From assembly GCF_031180975.1 (NCBI RefSeq), contig NZ_JAPSLI010000004.1, positions 124,001-188,000 on the forward strand: DNA of 64,000 bases. Direction: 5' to 3'. Below, piece by piece: positions 18,449 to 29,492 of this stretch. The notes beneath the pieces were generated by a model. It was not told the origin of the DNA. It saw only the letters and a list, made by a program, of their open reading frames with translations, and ran no database searches. This stretch comes from Microbacterium sp. (GTDB taxonomy: Bacteria > Actinomycetota > Actinomycetes > Actinomycetales > Microbacteriaceae). The position numbers and the translations under genes were made by a program. Every line of letters starts with the position of its first letter. The first letter of the stretch is position 1.

Positions 18449-18856
18449 CTACCTGTCCGTCCGGCGTGATCGTCGAGGACCGGCGCCTGTCCCACTGTCA
18501 GTGCCCAGCCACCGATTGAGCGCTTCCCCGATATGTCTCACTGTACGGCGATTACATACGCTTCCGTGAAGTCGAATGTCGTGCCCATCACGAGTCTCGG
18601 CGACTACGACGCCGCTCTCAAGACGCCCTCCATAGACCGTCCACCCCAGAATGAAGAAGGCTCCAGTGTATGGCTCGGCTCGGAATCGCGAGTAGCGGTC
18701 ATATCGGCGTCGGCTCCACCACGACGTGACTACGATGCCTTGTTCACCATCAATCTCTATTCCGGTCGATGGGAGCCTCAGCCAGAGCCAGCCGCCGAGC
18801 GCCATTAAGAACGCCGAGCATGTCGCCACGGGTAGAGGACCATCGCGGAGCGTCAT
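18449..18856 (-). CDS. Small PH-like membrane protein, paralogue of 17857-18327, possibly shortened at its start
   Basis: 135 residues from ATG 18856. It has one membrane segment (about 10-28) and then a beta-rich tail. The block VVTSWWSRRRYDRYSRF matches HIRSYWRTRRYSRQSL in the neighbour, and both end with a helix of the form RR.V..I...I/LNRW. The open frame continues about 30 codons above the ATG with hydrophobic residues but no start codon, so the 5' end may have been lost or the start misjudged. No convincing ribosome site precedes the ATG. Function unknown. Confidence 0.5.
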   Translation of the reverse strand: MTLRDGPLPVATCSAFLMALGGWLWLRLPSTGIEIDGEQGIVVTSWWSRRRYDRYSRFRAEPYTGAFFILGWTVYGGRLESGVVVAETRDGHDIRLHGSVCNRRTVRHIGEALNRWLGTDSGTGAGPRRSRRTDR

Positions 18857-19174
18857 CGCTAGCGCTACGACTGGAACCCACCGATGAAGAGAGAGGCGCC
18901 GGCCAACCTGCGCGCGCGTTCCAAGCGGGCAGATTGAAAGACTGATCTAGGACGCATGTATCCCGTATCATCCCAGCAGATAGCCTGGGAGGGGCGCAAT
19001 CGACCCACCGGGTGTCGGGATCGGAGGTCCGATCCGCGTCGCCGCGCTGACAGCACCTCACGCGCGGAGTCGGCTGCTAACCGCCCATGGATTGTGGAAT
19101 GCAGTCTCGGGTGCGTCCCTGCGCTGTCGTTGGTGCCCTCTCGCGCATGAACGCAATCGCGTGGCAGCATCATG
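18857..19174. other. Non-coding gap in the rhs island
   Basis: About 320 bp, lower in GC than the flanks. I see no gene with credible codon use on either strand. The only readable structure is a short upstream extension of the frame of the preceding gene, ending at a TAG at 18949-18947. It may hold the promoter for the small downstream genes or debris from cassette exchange. Confidence 0.5.
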
Positions 19175-19705
19175 TCAGCCATAGTCATGTTCGCGGTCAT
19201 CGAGGATCTTGAAGTTCTCCTCGAAGTATTTCGCGAATACGGCCCCCGCGTACGGCCCGTCTTCAAGCACGCGCGCGTCGACCGTCTCCGCCCAACGCCG
19301 CCACTCCGACACTCGCGAGAAATCCTTAAGATCCCGCACGCGATATGGCCACCATCGCGCTACGACCATTACGCTGACGTTGCCCTCGTACTCCCATGCG
19401 ATGAAATGGCACCCTCTTGCTTCGCCGCCGCCGATAATGCCCAGTATTCCGTCGCCATCCTGGAACCGCTTCGGTATGGCGAGCGACGATCGCGCTAAAC
19501 TCTCGGAGAATGTCGGGTCGATCCGCTCATGCCTCACGTCGCTGGATCGCAGAAGGCCAACAACCGCCAGGAGCGGCAATGAGATCGACAAGTAGATCGA
19601 CAGTCTCACCCAGTAAGGCGCATCACCAAAGAAGGTCAGCGGGAAAAGGAGGAGGTAGCTAGCGACGTACCCCCTACGGTAGGCGTAATTTAGCAAGCCT
19701 TTCAC
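19175..19705 (-). CDS. Membrane protein, paralogue of 20085-20624; immunity-bank candidate
   Basis: 176 residues from GTG 19705. Two membrane segments lie near the N-terminus (about 13-27 and 34-52), followed by a soluble domain. About half of the residues match the gene at 20085-20624, including FFGDAPYW, ESLARSS.AIPKR, RWWPYRVRDL, VDARVLEDGPYAGAVF and a closing DD. A short rhs remnant lies 35 bp upstream of it. No known family is recognised. Its place downstream of an rhs scrap fits an immunity gene whose toxin has been lost. Confidence 0.65.
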   Translation of the reverse strand: MKGLLNYAYRRGYVASYLLLFPLTFFGDAPYWVRLSIYLSISLPLLAVVGLLRSSDVRHERIDPTFSESLARSSLAIPKRFQDGDGILGIIGGGEARGCHFIAWEYEGNVSVMVVARWWPYRVRDLKDFSRVSEWRRWAETVDARVLEDGPYAGAVFAKYFEENFKILDDREHDYG

Positions 19706-19739
19706 GGATTCTCGCTCTCAACTGGGCCGAAGTTCGGCA

Positions 19740-19814
19740 TTAGATCATCTCGGCGCGACGATTACCGTATGCGCGGAAGGGCACATCATCGTCACCGTCA
19801 CACAGGTACCTCAT
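19740..19814 (-). pseudogene. Remnant of a second rhs gene
   Basis: In this 75-bp stretch, 33 of 34 bases around 19777-19811 match the region of the intact rhs gene near 22294-22328, which codes for [14 protein letters not shown]. Here it reads [13 protein letters not shown] and then runs into unrelated sequence and a TAA. The orientation is the same as the intact gene. It is best read as the scar of an rhs 3' end that was displaced or deleted. Confidence 0.8.
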
Positions 19815-20084
19815 GGCCTATGACCGAATAGCTCCGATGAGTGTAGGTATAGCAATTGCAGCTCTCCGTCCTATTCTTCTCGATAGGCGAAAGTTGCTGC
19901 CCTCGCGCTAAGGTGACACCCTTGATCGCTAGCCCTGTCCAGGGTCCCAATCAACATCGCTACGTTCTTGCGGGCGGCCGTACCGAACAACTCGTAGCCT
20001 GAATGGCGCCGCGCACTGCAGCGAGCACCACTCTTGTGGCCCCAACGACAACTAGTCCATGCGGCCAAGAGATGTCTCGAAGCA

Positions 20085-20624
20085 TCAAACCCGGTCACCA
20101 TCGTAGTCGTCGAATATCTCGCGGTGATTTTCGAAGTACCTCTGAAAGACAGCTCCAGCATATGCGCCACCAGGTAGCACGCGTGCGTCGACCGACTTCG
20201 CCCAATGCCGCCACGCCGAGGCGTCCGAAAAATGCTCGAGCTTGCGTACCCGGTATGGCCACCAGCGCGAGACCACCACCACGCTCGTCACGCCATTACG
20301 TTCGCTCACCAGGAAATGACACGCTCTCAGCTCGCCGGCCGCGAGAACACCGACAATCCCGGGCAAGTCCGCAGCTAAGATCCGCTTCGGAATGTCGGCG
20401 TGCGAACGCGCGAGACTCTCTATGAATGTCGGGAGGATAACAGGGCCACGTTTCTGTTCGCGCCTGCGGGCGAGCGCTGCCGCGCCCAAGAGGGGCCCCA
20501 GAGCAAAAAGGTACGCCGTGAGTTTTAGCCAGTATGGGGCGTCCCCGAAAAACATAGTCGGGAACATTACCATGTATCTAACAAGGTATCCCCTGGCATG
20601 GGCGTAGGCCATCAAGTTATGCAT
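20085..20624 (-). CDS. Membrane protein, paralogue of 19175-19705; immunity-bank candidate
   Basis: 179 residues from ATG 20624. Two N-terminal membrane segments (about 16-27 and 34-50) and a soluble tail. Shared with its paralogue: the FFGDAPYWLKL start of the second segment, ESLARSHADIPKR, SRWWPYRVRKLEHFSDAS, VDARVLPGGAYAGAVF. It lies 53 bp downstream of the gene coupled to the rhs toxin. The family is not recognised and there is no obvious catalytic motif. Duplication next to a toxin gene is typical of immunity genes. Confidence 0.68.
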   Translation of the reverse strand: MHNLMAYAHARGYLVRYMVMFPTMFFGDAPYWLKLTAYLFALGPLLGAAALARRREQKRGPVILPTFIESLARSHADIPKRILAADLPGIVGVLAAGELRACHFLVSERNGVTSVVVVSRWWPYRVRKLEHFSDASAWRHWAKSVDARVLPGGAYAGAVFQRYFENHREIFDDYDGDRV

Positions 20625-20677
20625 GCTTCATTAGTCCCCACACAGAGGCAGGCACCACCGCGGAATATGGGATCACG

Positions 20678-21436
20678 CTATCTCGGCGTGCCGGCCCCCG
20701 CCGACCCCGATAATGATATCGCGTCGTTCGGACCGGGCAGATGGTAGTACGAGATGCATCCGCTCACGCTCAGGCGCCGACGGTGAATGATTCTCATGAC
20801 CTCGAGACCATGCATCGGCGGATTCCACATCGGTTTAAACACCTCCGCCGCAAGTGGTCGGGTTGCAGCGACTGCCTGGCACCCGGACTTGGCAGCCTCT
20901 TTCTCGTCGCCCGCGAGAAGCAGGAGGATTTGCTCACGTACACCCGCGCCCTCCTGAACATGATGAACACGGACCGTATAGAGACCACCCGGCAGATCCG
21001 GCCCCACGTGTGCTGCGCTGAGTTGACTCCTGAAATCGAACGGGTTCACCTGCTCGGGCAACGGGTCTCCCCCGCCCTCCGGCAAAACGAGCCGCCTGGG
21101 ATCGATCATCCGCTGCACGACTTCGGATGCTCTACCCAGCGCCATGGGGACCATCCTGTCCGAGAGAACAACAATCGGAACAGACACGTCGATCACAAAC
21201 CGAGAGTCCTGCAGTATGAACCCTGCCTTCGGGTAGATGTCGGCGAGCACCTTTTTCGTGGCTTCACCCGTCAGGTTGATCAGTGCCACCTCGATGTGTG
21301 AGCTGACTCCACGTGCCCCCTCAGGATCGAGAAGCCGAACGAAACGACCGCTCGTGATGGTGCGGCCGTCCCAGCCCATTCCGTCGATCACACCATCCAG
21401 CCTGCGCTGTTGCCCCGGCGTCAGTGCCTTCATCAC
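20678..21436 (-). CDS. Candidate immunity protein for the Rhs toxin
   Basis: 252 residues from GTG 21436, or 251 from the ATG that follows it. The GTG overlaps the rhs stop codon by four bases (GTGA), so the two are translated together. This is the usual place for the immunity gene of a polymorphic toxin. The protein is soluble with no membrane segment. Visible features are an alpha/beta N-terminal half with [19 protein letters not shown] and a C-terminal half with [17 protein letters not shown] recognise no known immunity family. Binding to the GIY-YIG domain is inferred from position only. Confidence 0.7.
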   Translation of the reverse strand: MMKALTPGQQRRLDGVIDGMGWDGRTITSGRFVRLLDPEGARGVSSHIEVALINLTGEATKKVLADIYPKAGFILQDSRFVIDVSVPIVVLSDRMVPMALGRASEVVQRMIDPRRLVLPEGGGDPLPEQVNPFDFRSQLSAAHVGPDLPGGLYTVRVHHVQEGAGVREQILLLLAGDEKEAAKSGCQAVAATRPLAAEVFKPMWNPPMHGLEVMRIIHRRRLSVSGCISYYHLPGPNDAISLSGSAGAGTPR

Positions 21437-24400
21437 CTACAACTCCAATACTGACCGGGCGGACACACACCCCATCTGGATCTATACGCACGAATATACG
21501 TGTACTCGATTTTTCGAGCCGCGTAGAATCCTGTGGCAGACCGCAGATGACGATACTCGCAAGTACGACCAAAGTGCCGAGCGCAGGCGGCGAGTTGAGA
21601 AGCGGGACGCGCGTTCGCGTTCTTTTGGCTGGTTATTCCGTATTTGAATGTCTTGTGGCTCCTTGCAGTCCGTATCTCATAGACGCTGTATTTGGCCTTA
21701 GCACGGAAAGTCTTGCTACGCGGTCGTGGTACCACGATCGCCTGGCTTCGGGAAGCCTGGCGCACGGCCTGATAGGCGAGAATCCCGATCGCGAGGACAC
21801 CAAGAACTGCAAGTGCAGCCCATCCAGGGGGCCCTGCGAGTCCGAGCGCCAACGCCTGGGCAAACTCTCCGCTTAGGTCCTCGTTGCCGATGGGGTCGGT
21901 GGGCCATACGTAGTCGTTGTCGACGCCTCCTTCGACGGGGTCGATTTGGAGGAATCGCCCGAGGGAGGGGACGTAGAGCCGGGCGCCCATCTCGATCATC
22001 AGGGCTGTTGACTCGAGTTCGGTGGTCTTGCGCGCGGATTGGTGCCAACCTGTTGCGCCGTTGTGCTGTCCGGTGCGGTTGGCCGCGATGGTGCCGATGG
22101 CGTAGGTGGTCATGTCCAGTGCCTGGCCGAAGGGTTCGAATACCTGCATGGCGCCGTGGCTGGTGCCGTTGCCTGTGACGAGGGTGTGGCCGAGCAGGTT
22201 CGGGTACTGCCACTCCGCGGTCGCGGCGAGGGTCACGGACACCCCTCCGGGCAGCGCCAGGGTGCGGGTGAGTGCCGTGCCGGTCTTTGTCGCGAAGGGC
22301 ACATCATCGTCACCGTCATACAGGTATGTCGTGGTTGATGCTGGGTCGCCCGCGGCCGGTCCGAGGGGGTCGACGGTGCGGGAAACCACACGCCCGTGGG
22401 CGTCACGCTGGATGGTCACGGTCGTGCCGTCCGTGTAGGTGGACCCGGCATGTTGGCCGGCCGCGTCGTAGGTCAGGGTGACAGCGCCGAGTTTGGTGGT
22501 GTTCCCCGCGACGTCGTAGGCGATATCCGCCGCGGCGAGCCCGTCCGTGATGCTATCGGCTCCCGGGATCGGATTGGTGACCGTGGAAGAGAGGAGCCGG
22601 TCGGCCCAGTCATACTGATAGCTGGTGGTCGTCGTGACCGGGGCGCTGGTCCCCTTCGGGGTATACACGTCGGTGAGGCTGGTGCGGTTCCCCGACCGGC
22701 CGGCAGCCGTGTTCACCCCGGGCGCGCCGGACCCGGCGAACACGTACGTGAGATCGTGGCCGGGGATCTTGGCTTTCACGAGGCGTCCGGCGGCGTCGTA
22801 TCCGTAGGTGGATGTGTATGTGTCGGTGCCGTCGGTCATCGTCTCCTGCACGATCCGTCCGGTCTGGGAGCGTGCGACGGTGTCGGTGACGGTCGCGCCG
22901 CTGGGGAAGGTCCAGCGGTGGCTGATGGTGCGACCGGCGGGGTCACGCTGGATCTGGTCGAGCCGGGAGCCGCCCGTGTAGGTCACCGAGGCGAGCTCGC
23001 GGTCCGTGGCCGGTGCGGTCGGGGCGGTGTAGGTGAGGGTGGCGTAGTCGACCGCGTCGATGGTGGTCTTCAGCGGTTTCCCGTCGGCGTCGTAGGTGAC
23101 CTTGGTGGTGGTCGCCGTGCCGCCCGCCGGGGTGGTGGTCGTCTGTGCGACGCGGCCGGTGAGGGCCTCGTAGGTGGTGAGGGTCGTGGTGCCCCACAGG
23201 TCGGTGTAAGAGGTGACGCGGCCGAGGAAGTCGGTCTTCGTGGTGATCTTCCCGCCCGTCGCCCCGGCGACCGCCGTGTCGGTCTCCACCGCGGTGAGGC
23301 CGGTGGCCGTGGGGGTGTAGGACGTCGTCGCGGTGCGGGCGGTGGTGCCGGTTTGCCCGACGGTGGTCTGCGTGGTGACGCGGCCGCGGTCGTCGAGGGT
23401 GGTGCAGGACCAGCCGGTGTCGCCGGTGGTCTTGGTCGCGACGGTGCGGCCCATCACGTCATACCCGTAGTACGTGACCACGGGGGTGCCGGATTGCGGT
23501 GTCGGCCCGGTAGTGGACTTGGCGAACTGGAACTGGTTCACCCCGGCCGCTGCCGCGCAGACCCCGGCCGGTGCCTGTTCCCCGGCAGCGTAGTACTGTG
23601 TGGTCGTCGCCGCGGTCGCGGGCGCGCCGGTCGTGTTCCCCGCGGGGAGGGTGCGGGTCAGTCTGCGCAGCCAGCTCGATGTGCTCGGCGCCTCGTACCC
23701 GACGGTCGTCTTGAGTGCGAGGCCGGTCGGGTCCAGGGTGGACTCGGTGCGGGCACCCAGCCACGGGTGCTGATACCCAGCGGCCATCGTCACGCCGGGG
23801 GCGGCGGCGCCGGCCACGGTGGTGGCGTCGTCCACGGAGGTCTGTGTGACCAGGCCGTAGTCGGGGCGCAGCTGCGCCCCCGGGATCATTGCGAAGGTGC
23901 TCGCGCCCGGCGTTTTCCATTTCAGGTGCAGTTCGGCGACGGACGTGGCGTCGAAGTACTCCAGGCGGATGCGGCGGGTCTCCCCCGCGGTGACGGTGAT
24001 CGCGGCTCCGGTGGTGTCGGTGGCGACCTGGCCCACCCATCGATCCATGTTGATGACATCGTCCAGCCAGACCCGCACGCCGTCGTCGCTGCGGGCCTGC
24101 AGCGTGTACGTGCCCGCCTGCGGGAACGTGATCAGCCCCGTCAGTCGCAGCGACCAGTTGTCCGCCGACAGTGCACCTCCGGCTGTGGCGGTGCCCCAGT
24201 TGCGGGTGATGGCGCCGGAGGCGTCGCCGATGCCCAGGCCGAACAGGGCGGGCTTGCCCGCCAGGGTGCGGTTCGGGTAGTAGGTGGCCTGCAGGCCCGC
24301 CATCCCGCCGTCGTACACGGTGCTGGCGTGGGTGGGCGCGATCCCGCAGCCGGTGGTGCCGGCCGGGTTCGCGACCGGGCGACGGTCGGCGCCGTAGCAG

Positions 24401-27400
24401 ACGTTCGGGGCCGGCCCGTACGTGTCCGTGGCGCGGTCGTTGGCGTCGTAAATTGTGGTGCTCTTGCGCAGCGCGGCGTCGGTGCTTGACAGCAACAGGT
24501 CCTTCGTGGCGTGCCACTCCTGCGTGGCCCTGACCCCCATGACCGATGTCTCGGAAGTCTGTCGCCATGCCGCATCGAACGCGCTCACCGTGCTTCCGGT
24601 GATCCCGGCGGTGGTGACCGAGGTCTGCGAGGGCTGGTAGGCGAAGCTGCTCGACGGGCGCTGGGCCGCCGTGACCCCGTCGGGCGCCGGGAGGGTGATC
24701 TTCGTCGCCTTCCACGCCGTGGGAGCGCCCGCACCGGTCACCGCAGCATCCAGCGGCAACAGCGCGTAGTCGATCGCAGTGGTCGACGCCGCGCTCGCGG
24801 CGAGCCCTGCGTCGAGGATCGCGTCGTTGGCCAGCGAGTCGCGGATCGTGGTCAGCAGCCCGGCGGAGTTGTCATACCCGAAAGTGTTCCACTCGCGGCC
24901 GGGGTCCTGGATCGCGGCGAGCTGGCCGGCCCCGTTGTAGTAAAGCTGCGTCTTCTTGCCGTCGGGGTACTCGATCTGGCACAGCATGTCCGCCGGGGGC
25001 GCCACATACCCCGCGGCGGTATCGGTCGGGCACACGAAAGCGTCCACGTCCTGATACCTCAGCTGCACCGAGCGCGCATAGGTCGTCACACCGTTCACCG
25101 TCGATGCGGACGCGGGGTCGTTGATGGAGCGCACCACCCCGTTGCCGTCCACCACCGAGATCGGGTTGGCGGGCTTGAGCCCGTCGGCAGGCGGCGTGGA
25201 TGTCTCGACGCGGCCTTCCTTGGTGAACTGGTGCACGGTCCCGGACTCGTCCGTCACGACGACTCGCCCGGTGGCGTCGAGCGACACGATGTCGTATTCG
25301 TTCACCGGGGGCTTGTACCCGCCGGTGGACTGCTTGGTGTGCGTGTGCACCGTGCCCGAAGTGTCGGTGAGGATCACCGCCGAGGTGGTGATCTGCGCCG
25401 ACGCCCAAGTCGTCGCATCGCCGGCGATGGGTGTCGACGAGCGCCACCCCGCCGGAAGGGTCTGCACGTCCTTGGTGAACCAGTCCGGCGGCACCACATA
25501 CGCCTTCGTGCCGTCGTTCACCCACAACTCCGCAATCGCCCCGCCGTAACGCTCGAAGAACTCCACCCTGATCGCGTGCGCACCCGCCGCGTACCCGCCT
25601 GCCGGCGAAGGAGCGTACTCGGTCACCGGGGCGCTCAGGCTCCACTTGTCGAGCACCAGTTGCCCGTCGATGTAGAGCTTCGCCCCGTCATCGCGGCGCA
25701 ACCCGAACTGGATCGGCTTGCCCACCAGCGCGGCCGGAACGGTCACATACCCGGTCCATCGGGCCAGGAACCCGTCCTCGGGGACGGCATCCGCAGGGGA
25801 CTCCATGCCCCAGTCGAACGACACTGACGAGTCTGTCCGCACGATCACCGGATGCCGCGGCGAGTTGTCCGGCTTGGTGAACTTGTACTCCACCGCCGTC
25901 TGCGGTGCCGCGTCACCCGGGTTGTTGCGGGCGTCGAAGTACTCCGCCTTCAACCCGCGGTTCGCGTCGGGAGCCTCCTGGCTGTTATACGAGAACGACA
26001 TCCCCATCGGGCCGCCCAGCGTGTTCACGGTCGGCGACGCGAAACCAACATTCACGTTCCCGTTCGCCAGGTTCACCGACACCGGCCCGACCGTCTCGAA
26101 CGGTGACGGACCCGACGCCCCCAGCCGGCGGTCGATCTTAACCGTGCGCTTCCATGTCTTCGGCGAATACCGGTTCTCCCCGTCATACGACGCCAGAACC
26201 CAGGTGTACACGCCACCGTCCTCGAACGTGCCCGCGGGTACCTTCCACGACACCTTGCCCGACGCATCCGGTGCGACCAGGGGCGAGGTCACCACCGTGC
26301 CGGTCGCACCATCCTGCCCCGTCGCTACCGTGAACTCGTACTTCATCGGCGTCGTGGAATCCGTGTCCACCAGCGGCACACCGGACACCTGCAGATCCGG
26401 GGTCAAAGACGTCAGCGTCTGCGGCGACGTCGCCACCCCGTTCCCCGGAGTGGCAGAACTGGGCGTGCTCGGCCACGGAACCTGGTTGGTCGTGAAAGAC
26501 CACGCCCCCGTCGACCGCAACGTCGACTGGTCCAGATGCGTGTCCCAACCCGCGTCGCGGACATACGCGCGCCAGTAGTACTTCACCCCCGGCTTCAGCA
26601 CACCCTCCGGCACGACCACCTGCGACGATGTCGACTCCGGCGACACATAGGTGAGCGCATCTCCCACGGCCCAGTTGGAGTCCGTGTCGATCATGAACGA
26701 ATACCGCAGCGATGAGCCGGTCACTGCTGTGGCTGTCGACTTCAACGTCGGCGTCAGGGTGACGCCGGTTGCCGCGTTCGCCGGCGAAGCACCCGAACCC
26801 GTGACAATGCTCGGGTTGACGTGATCGTGATACTGCACCCACAGATCCGACACGACCTTCTTGTGCGAATACGTCGACGACTCACCACCGGTGAGCATGA
26901 ACGCCACATTCGTCGCCCTCGCCGTGCCAAACCGCGACGCCACGTACTCCTGGAACGTCGCCGCGGTGACATTCACCGCCCCCGTTCCCAGCGAGTACGT
27001 CGCCAGCTGCGCCCCGAAACCCGTGTACTCCCACTGCGTGCCGACCTTGACCGTACCCGACGCGGCATTCGTGCTGAAGCCCGCGTACTCGATCCCCAAG
27101 TTCGCGCCCTCGATCAACGTGCCCACCGAGTCGCCACCGGCGAAGTTCTCCACGCCCCGCCAGTAATACCCGTTCGACACCTCAGCCGTGTTGCCGACAT
27201 GCAGCTCGTTGATGTACTGCGCGCCGTTCGACTTGTACGAGTTCTTGTTCACCGGCGCCACCGTGATGCTCGGGTCGATCGTGACCGGATACACGCGCTC
27301 GTCCGACTGCAACCAAGCGGAATCAGCCGTCACCGAGTACCGCCAGGAGCCATCCGCAGCCTTCGTCAGCGACGCGTCCAGCACCACCTCGTCCCGCTCA

Positions 27401-28236
27401 CCGTCATGCTCGGACACAGCCGAATCCCACCCCACCGGGGTCGGGCTCACCATCACCAGATCACCGGCAGCATCCACGAACTCAAGGACATCAGCATCCG
27501 TCAGCCTCGGCGTGAGATCACCGGCATCGATCTTCCAGGTCCAGGTATCACGATCCTTCGGCGGACGCTTCTTCAGGATCACCGAATCCTTGATCGCCGT
27601 CTTGGTGAGCTCGAGTTCGACGTCCTCACCATCCGCGATGTCACGGAACGCCATCGACGACCAGTCATCCCAGAACCAGAACGGCGCCTCCATCCGCCCT
27701 GCCCCCGCGCCCAGCAGCGACAGCGAAACTTCGTGCCCGTTGCGCTCTACGACGACGCGACGCCGACTACTGTCCGTTTCCTCGAGCCGGGGCGCAAGCG
27801 GATGCGCCTGCACCAGCCAGCCCTCGCCCGACTGATGGAAATCCGGGTTGATCTCCGCCCACCCACCCCGACGGTCCCGCGCGTTCAAAGGCGTCGCCGA
27901 CAACTGCGCAACCGTCGCGCCCTCCGCGTTGACAAACTCGTTCCGGTACTCGTGCCGCGCCTTCAACGTCAGCCCCCACCGGTTGACCGACCCGACGCTC
28001 GGCTTCCCAGGCTCGCTCGCCGCCGGTGCCGGCGTTGCCTCGGCAGGCGCTGGGGCGAAATCACCCGCCGGAACCTGAGGCTCGATCGCATCCGCCTCCT
28101 GCGATTCCAACGCAGGAGCGACCCGAGCGGCAGGCTCAACAGCAACCGCCTCCTCATAAGGAGCGATCAGCAACCCACCGACCACGGCGACCGCCGCGAC
28201 CATTGCAAGCAGCCAGAAACGTGCGATACGCGCCAT
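21433..28236 (-). CDS. Secreted Rhs/YD-repeat polymorphic toxin with GIY-YIG-like C-terminal domain
   Basis: 2267 residues. Order seen: signal peptide or anchor (about 7-32); a DNRLRE-like beta region (about 320-480); fibronectin-like stretches; PA14 lectin-like domain 1 (about 757-905) and 2 (about 1314-1440); YD repeats (about 1600-2030); the Rhs core end [13 protein letters not shown] (about 2087-2099); a hydrophobic helix (about 2130-2155); then the toxin. The last 86 residues hold KYSVYEI (Tyr2186), FKYGIT (Tyr2199), Arg2210 and Glu2244 in KIEYTYI, the pattern of a GIY-YIG nuclease. GC content falls in the toxin part. The protein is probably exported by Sec and delivers the nuclease to competitors. 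A coupled immunity candidate follows. Confidence 0.9.
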   Translation of the reverse strand: MARIARFWLLAMVAAVAVVGGLLIAPYEEAVAVEPAARVAPALESQEADAIEPQVPAGDFAPAPAEATPAPAASEPGKPSVGSVNRWGLTLKARHEYRNEFVNAEGATVAQLSATPLNARDRRGGWAEINPDFHQSGEGWLVQAHPLAPRLEETDSSRRRVVVERNGHEVSLSLLGAGAGRMEAPFWFWDDWSSMAFRDIADGEDVELELTKTAIKDSVILKKRPPKDRDTWTWKIDAGDLTPRLTDADVLEFVDAAGDLVMVSPTPVGWDSAVSEHDGERDEVVLDASLTKAADGSWRYSVTADSAWLQSDERVYPVTIDPSITVAPVNKNSYKSNGAQYINELHVGNTAEVSNGYYWRGVENFAGGDSVGTLIEGANLGIEYAGFSTNAASGTVKVGTQWEYTGFGAQLATYSLGTGAVNVTAATFQEYVASRFGTARATNVAFMLTGGESSTYSHKKVVSDLWVQYHDHVNPSIVTGSGASPANAATGVTLTPTLKSTATAVTGSSLRYSFMIDTDSNWAVGDALTYVSPESTSSQVVVPEGVLKPGVKYYWRAYVRDAGWDTHLDQSTLRSTGAWSFTTNQVPWPSTPSSATPGNGVATSPQTLTSLTPDLQVSGVPLVDTDSTTPMKYEFTVATGQDGATGTVVTSPLVAPDASGKVSWKVPAGTFEDGGVYTWVLASYDGENRYSPKTWKRTVKIDRRLGASGPSPFETVGPVSVNLANGNVNVGFASPTVNTLGGPMGMSFSYNSQEAPDANRGLKAEYFDARNNPGDAAPQTAVEYKFTKPDNSPRHPVIVRTDSSVSFDWGMESPADAVPEDGFLARWTGYVTVPAALVGKPIQFGLRRDDGAKLYIDGQLVLDKWSLSAPVTEYAPSPAGGYAAGAHAIRVEFFERYGGAIAELWVNDGTKAYVVPPDWFTKDVQTLPAGWRSSTPIAGDATTWASAQITTSAVILTDTSGTVHTHTKQSTGGYKPPVNEYDIVSLDATGRVVVTDESGTVHQFTKEGRVETSTPPADGLKPANPISVVDGNGVVRSINDPASASTVNGVTTYARSVQLRYQDVDAFVCPTDTAAGYVAPPADMLCQIEYPDGKKTQLYYNGAGQLAAIQDPGREWNTFGYDNSAGLLTTIRDSLANDAILDAGLAASAASTTAIDYALLPLDAAVTGAGAPTAWKATKITLPAPDGVTAAQRPSSSFAYQPSQTSVTTAGITGSTVSAFDAAWRQTSETSVMGVRATQEWHATKDLLLSSTDAALRKSTTIYDANDRATDTYGPAPNVCYGADRRPVANPAGTTGCGIAPTHASTVYDGGMAGLQATYYPNRTLAGKPALFGLGIGDASGAITRNWGTATAGGALSADNWSLRLTGLITFPQAGTYTLQARSDDGVRVWLDDVINMDRWVGQVATDTTGAAITVTAGETRRIRLEYFDATSVAELHLKWKTPGASTFAMIPGAQLRPDYGLVTQTSVDDATTVAGAAAPGVTMAAGYQHPWLGARTESTLDPTGLALKTTVGYEAPSTSSWLRRLTRTLPAGNTTGAPATAATTTQYYAAGEQAPAGVCAAAAGVNQFQFAKSTTGPTPQSGTPVVTYYGYDVMGRTVATKTTGDTGWSCTTLDDRGRVTTQTTVGQTGTTARTATTSYTPTATGLTAVETDTAVAGATGGKITTKTDFLGRVTSYTDLWGTTTLTTYEALTGRVAQTTTTPAGGTATTTKVTYDADGKPLKTTIDAVDYATLTYTAPTAPATDRELASVTYTGGSRLDQIQRDPAGRTISHRWTFPSGATVTDTVARSQTGRIVQETMTDGTDTYTSTYGYDAAGRLVKAKIPGHDLTYVFAGSGAPGVNTAAGRSGNRTSLTDVYTPKGTSAPVTTTTSYQYDWADRLLSSTVTNPIPGADSITDGLAAADIAYDVAGNTTKLGAVTLTYDAAGQHAGSTYTDGTTVTIQRDAHGRVVSRTVDPLGPAAGDPASTTTYLYDGDDDVPFATKTGTALTRTLALPGGVSVTLAATAEWQYPNLLGHTLVTGNGTSHGAMQVFEPFGQALDMTTYAIGTIAANRTGQHNGATGWHQSARKTTELESTALMIEMGARLYVPSLGRFLQIDPVEGGVDNDYVWPTDPIGNEDLSGEFAQALALGLAGPPGWAALAVLGVLAIGILAYQAVRQASRSQAIVVPRPRSKTFRAKAKYSVYEIRTARSHKTFKYGITSQKNANARPASQLAACARHFGRTCEYRHLRSATGFYAARKIEYTYIRAYRSRWGVCPPGQYWSCR

Positions 28237-28460
28237 CGCGTAAGGCCTCTCTCAAGAGGGGGCAGTGCCCGAGAACGAAGAAACCGTCCTCCGGGGTGAA
28301 GAGAGACGCTCAAGCAATGAATACCTTGCGATCGCTCGCCGCGCAAATCGTTACGTCATATGAGGCTCCGACGCCGACAGCATCGCCCAACCCACCCGCC
28401 CCGTCCCGGCATCCGCCGGGTTACGATCGACTCACGCAACGAGGCGCAGGGGGACATCGC

Positions 28461-29474
28461 ATGCACGAGCAGATCGCCGATCCGGTAGACGCTGCGCCCG
28501 CGGGCGTGGAACGGCTCACCGCCGAGCAGTTCGCCGAGCACACGTCCCGCATCATCGCGTCGGTGTCGTCGGTGATCGACGGGAAGCCGGATGCGGTCCG
28601 CAGCGCACTGCTGTGCCTGCTCGCCGAGGGCCATCTGCTGATCGAGGACGTGCCGGGTGTCGGCAAGACGATGCTCGCCAGGGCTCTCGCTGCCAGCGTC
28701 GACGCGGCCGTCCGCCGCATCCAGTTCACCCCCGACCTTCTCCCCGGCGACGTCACCGGCGTCGCCGTCTACGACCCTGTCGACCGCGAGTTCGAGTTCA
28801 AGCGCGGCGCGGTGTTCGCGAACATCGTGATCGCCGACGAGATCAACCGCGCCTCGCCGAAGACGCAGTCGGCGCTGCTGGAGGCGATGGAGGAGCATCA
28901 GGTCACCGTCGACGGAGCCAGCCACCCGCTGCCCGACCCGTTCCTGGTCGTCGCGACGCAGAACCCTCTGGAGATGGAGGGCACCTACCCCCTGCCGGAG
29001 GCGCAGCGCGACCGGTTCATGATGCGCATCTCGATGGGCTACCCCGACGCCGCCGCCGAAACCACGATGATCCGCCAGCGGGAGACCGTGAACCCGCTCT
29101 CCCGGGTGACCCCGGTGACCGACGCGCGCACGGTGCGGATGCTGATCGAGTGGGCGCGCAGGGTGCATGTCGCCGAGTCGCTCGAGGAGTACGCGGTCGC
29201 CCTCGCCCAGGCCACCCGGATGGACCCCAGCCTGCACCTCGGCGCGAGCCCGAGGGCCACGCTGCAACTGGTCAGGGCGGCCAAGGTGCACGCCGCCCTC
29301 GACGGCCGCGACTTCGTCGTCCCCGATGACCTCACCGACCTGCTCATCCCCGTGTTCGCGCACCGGCTGCTGGCCGCGCGCGGCGTGCACCGCGCCGGCG
29401 CGCAGCCGGTCGAAGCGGCGCTGCGGCAGATCCTGTCCCGTGTGCCGGTGCCGCTCGTCGGCGCACGCGCCTGA
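28461..29474 (+). CDS. MoxR-family AAA+ ATPase
   Basis: 337 residues from ATG 28461 with AGGGGG upstream; longer readings into the rhs promoter gap are rejected. Walker A is EDVPGVGKTMLARAL (about 60-74), Walker B IVIADEINRASPKTQ, and sensor ATQNPLEMEGTYPLPEAQ, all standard for MoxR. These ATPases act as chaperones that mature partner proteins. The next genes, DUF58 and a transglutaminase-like membrane protein, are the usual partners and are packed behind it, so the three form one operon. Confidence 0.94.
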   Translation: MHEQIADPVDAAPAGVERLTAEQFAEHTSRIIASVSSVIDGKPDAVRSALLCLLAEGHLLIEDVPGVGKTMLARALAASVDAAVRRIQFTPDLLPGDVTGVAVYDPVDREFEFKRGAVFANIVIADEINRASPKTQSALLEAMEEHQVTVDGASHPLPDPFLVVATQNPLEMEGTYPLPEAQRDRFMMRISMGYPDAAAETTMIRQRETVNPLSRVTPVTDARTVRMLIEWARRVHVAESLEEYAVALAQATRMDPSLHLGASPRATLQLVRAAKVHAALDGRDFVVPDDLTDLLIPVFAHRLLAARGVHRAGAQPVEAALRQILSRVPVPLVGARA

Positions 29475-29492
29475 CCCGTCCCGAGTCGCGTC

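Noticed and set aside
18865..19266. Minus-strand ORF of 133 codons
   Set aside because: Basic, low-complexity, overlaps the end of the better-supported 19175-19705 gene in another frame.
19871..20170. Minus-strand ORF of 99 codons
   Set aside because: It overlaps the 3' end of the 20085-20624 gene in another frame, has no ribosome site and no coherent protein pattern.
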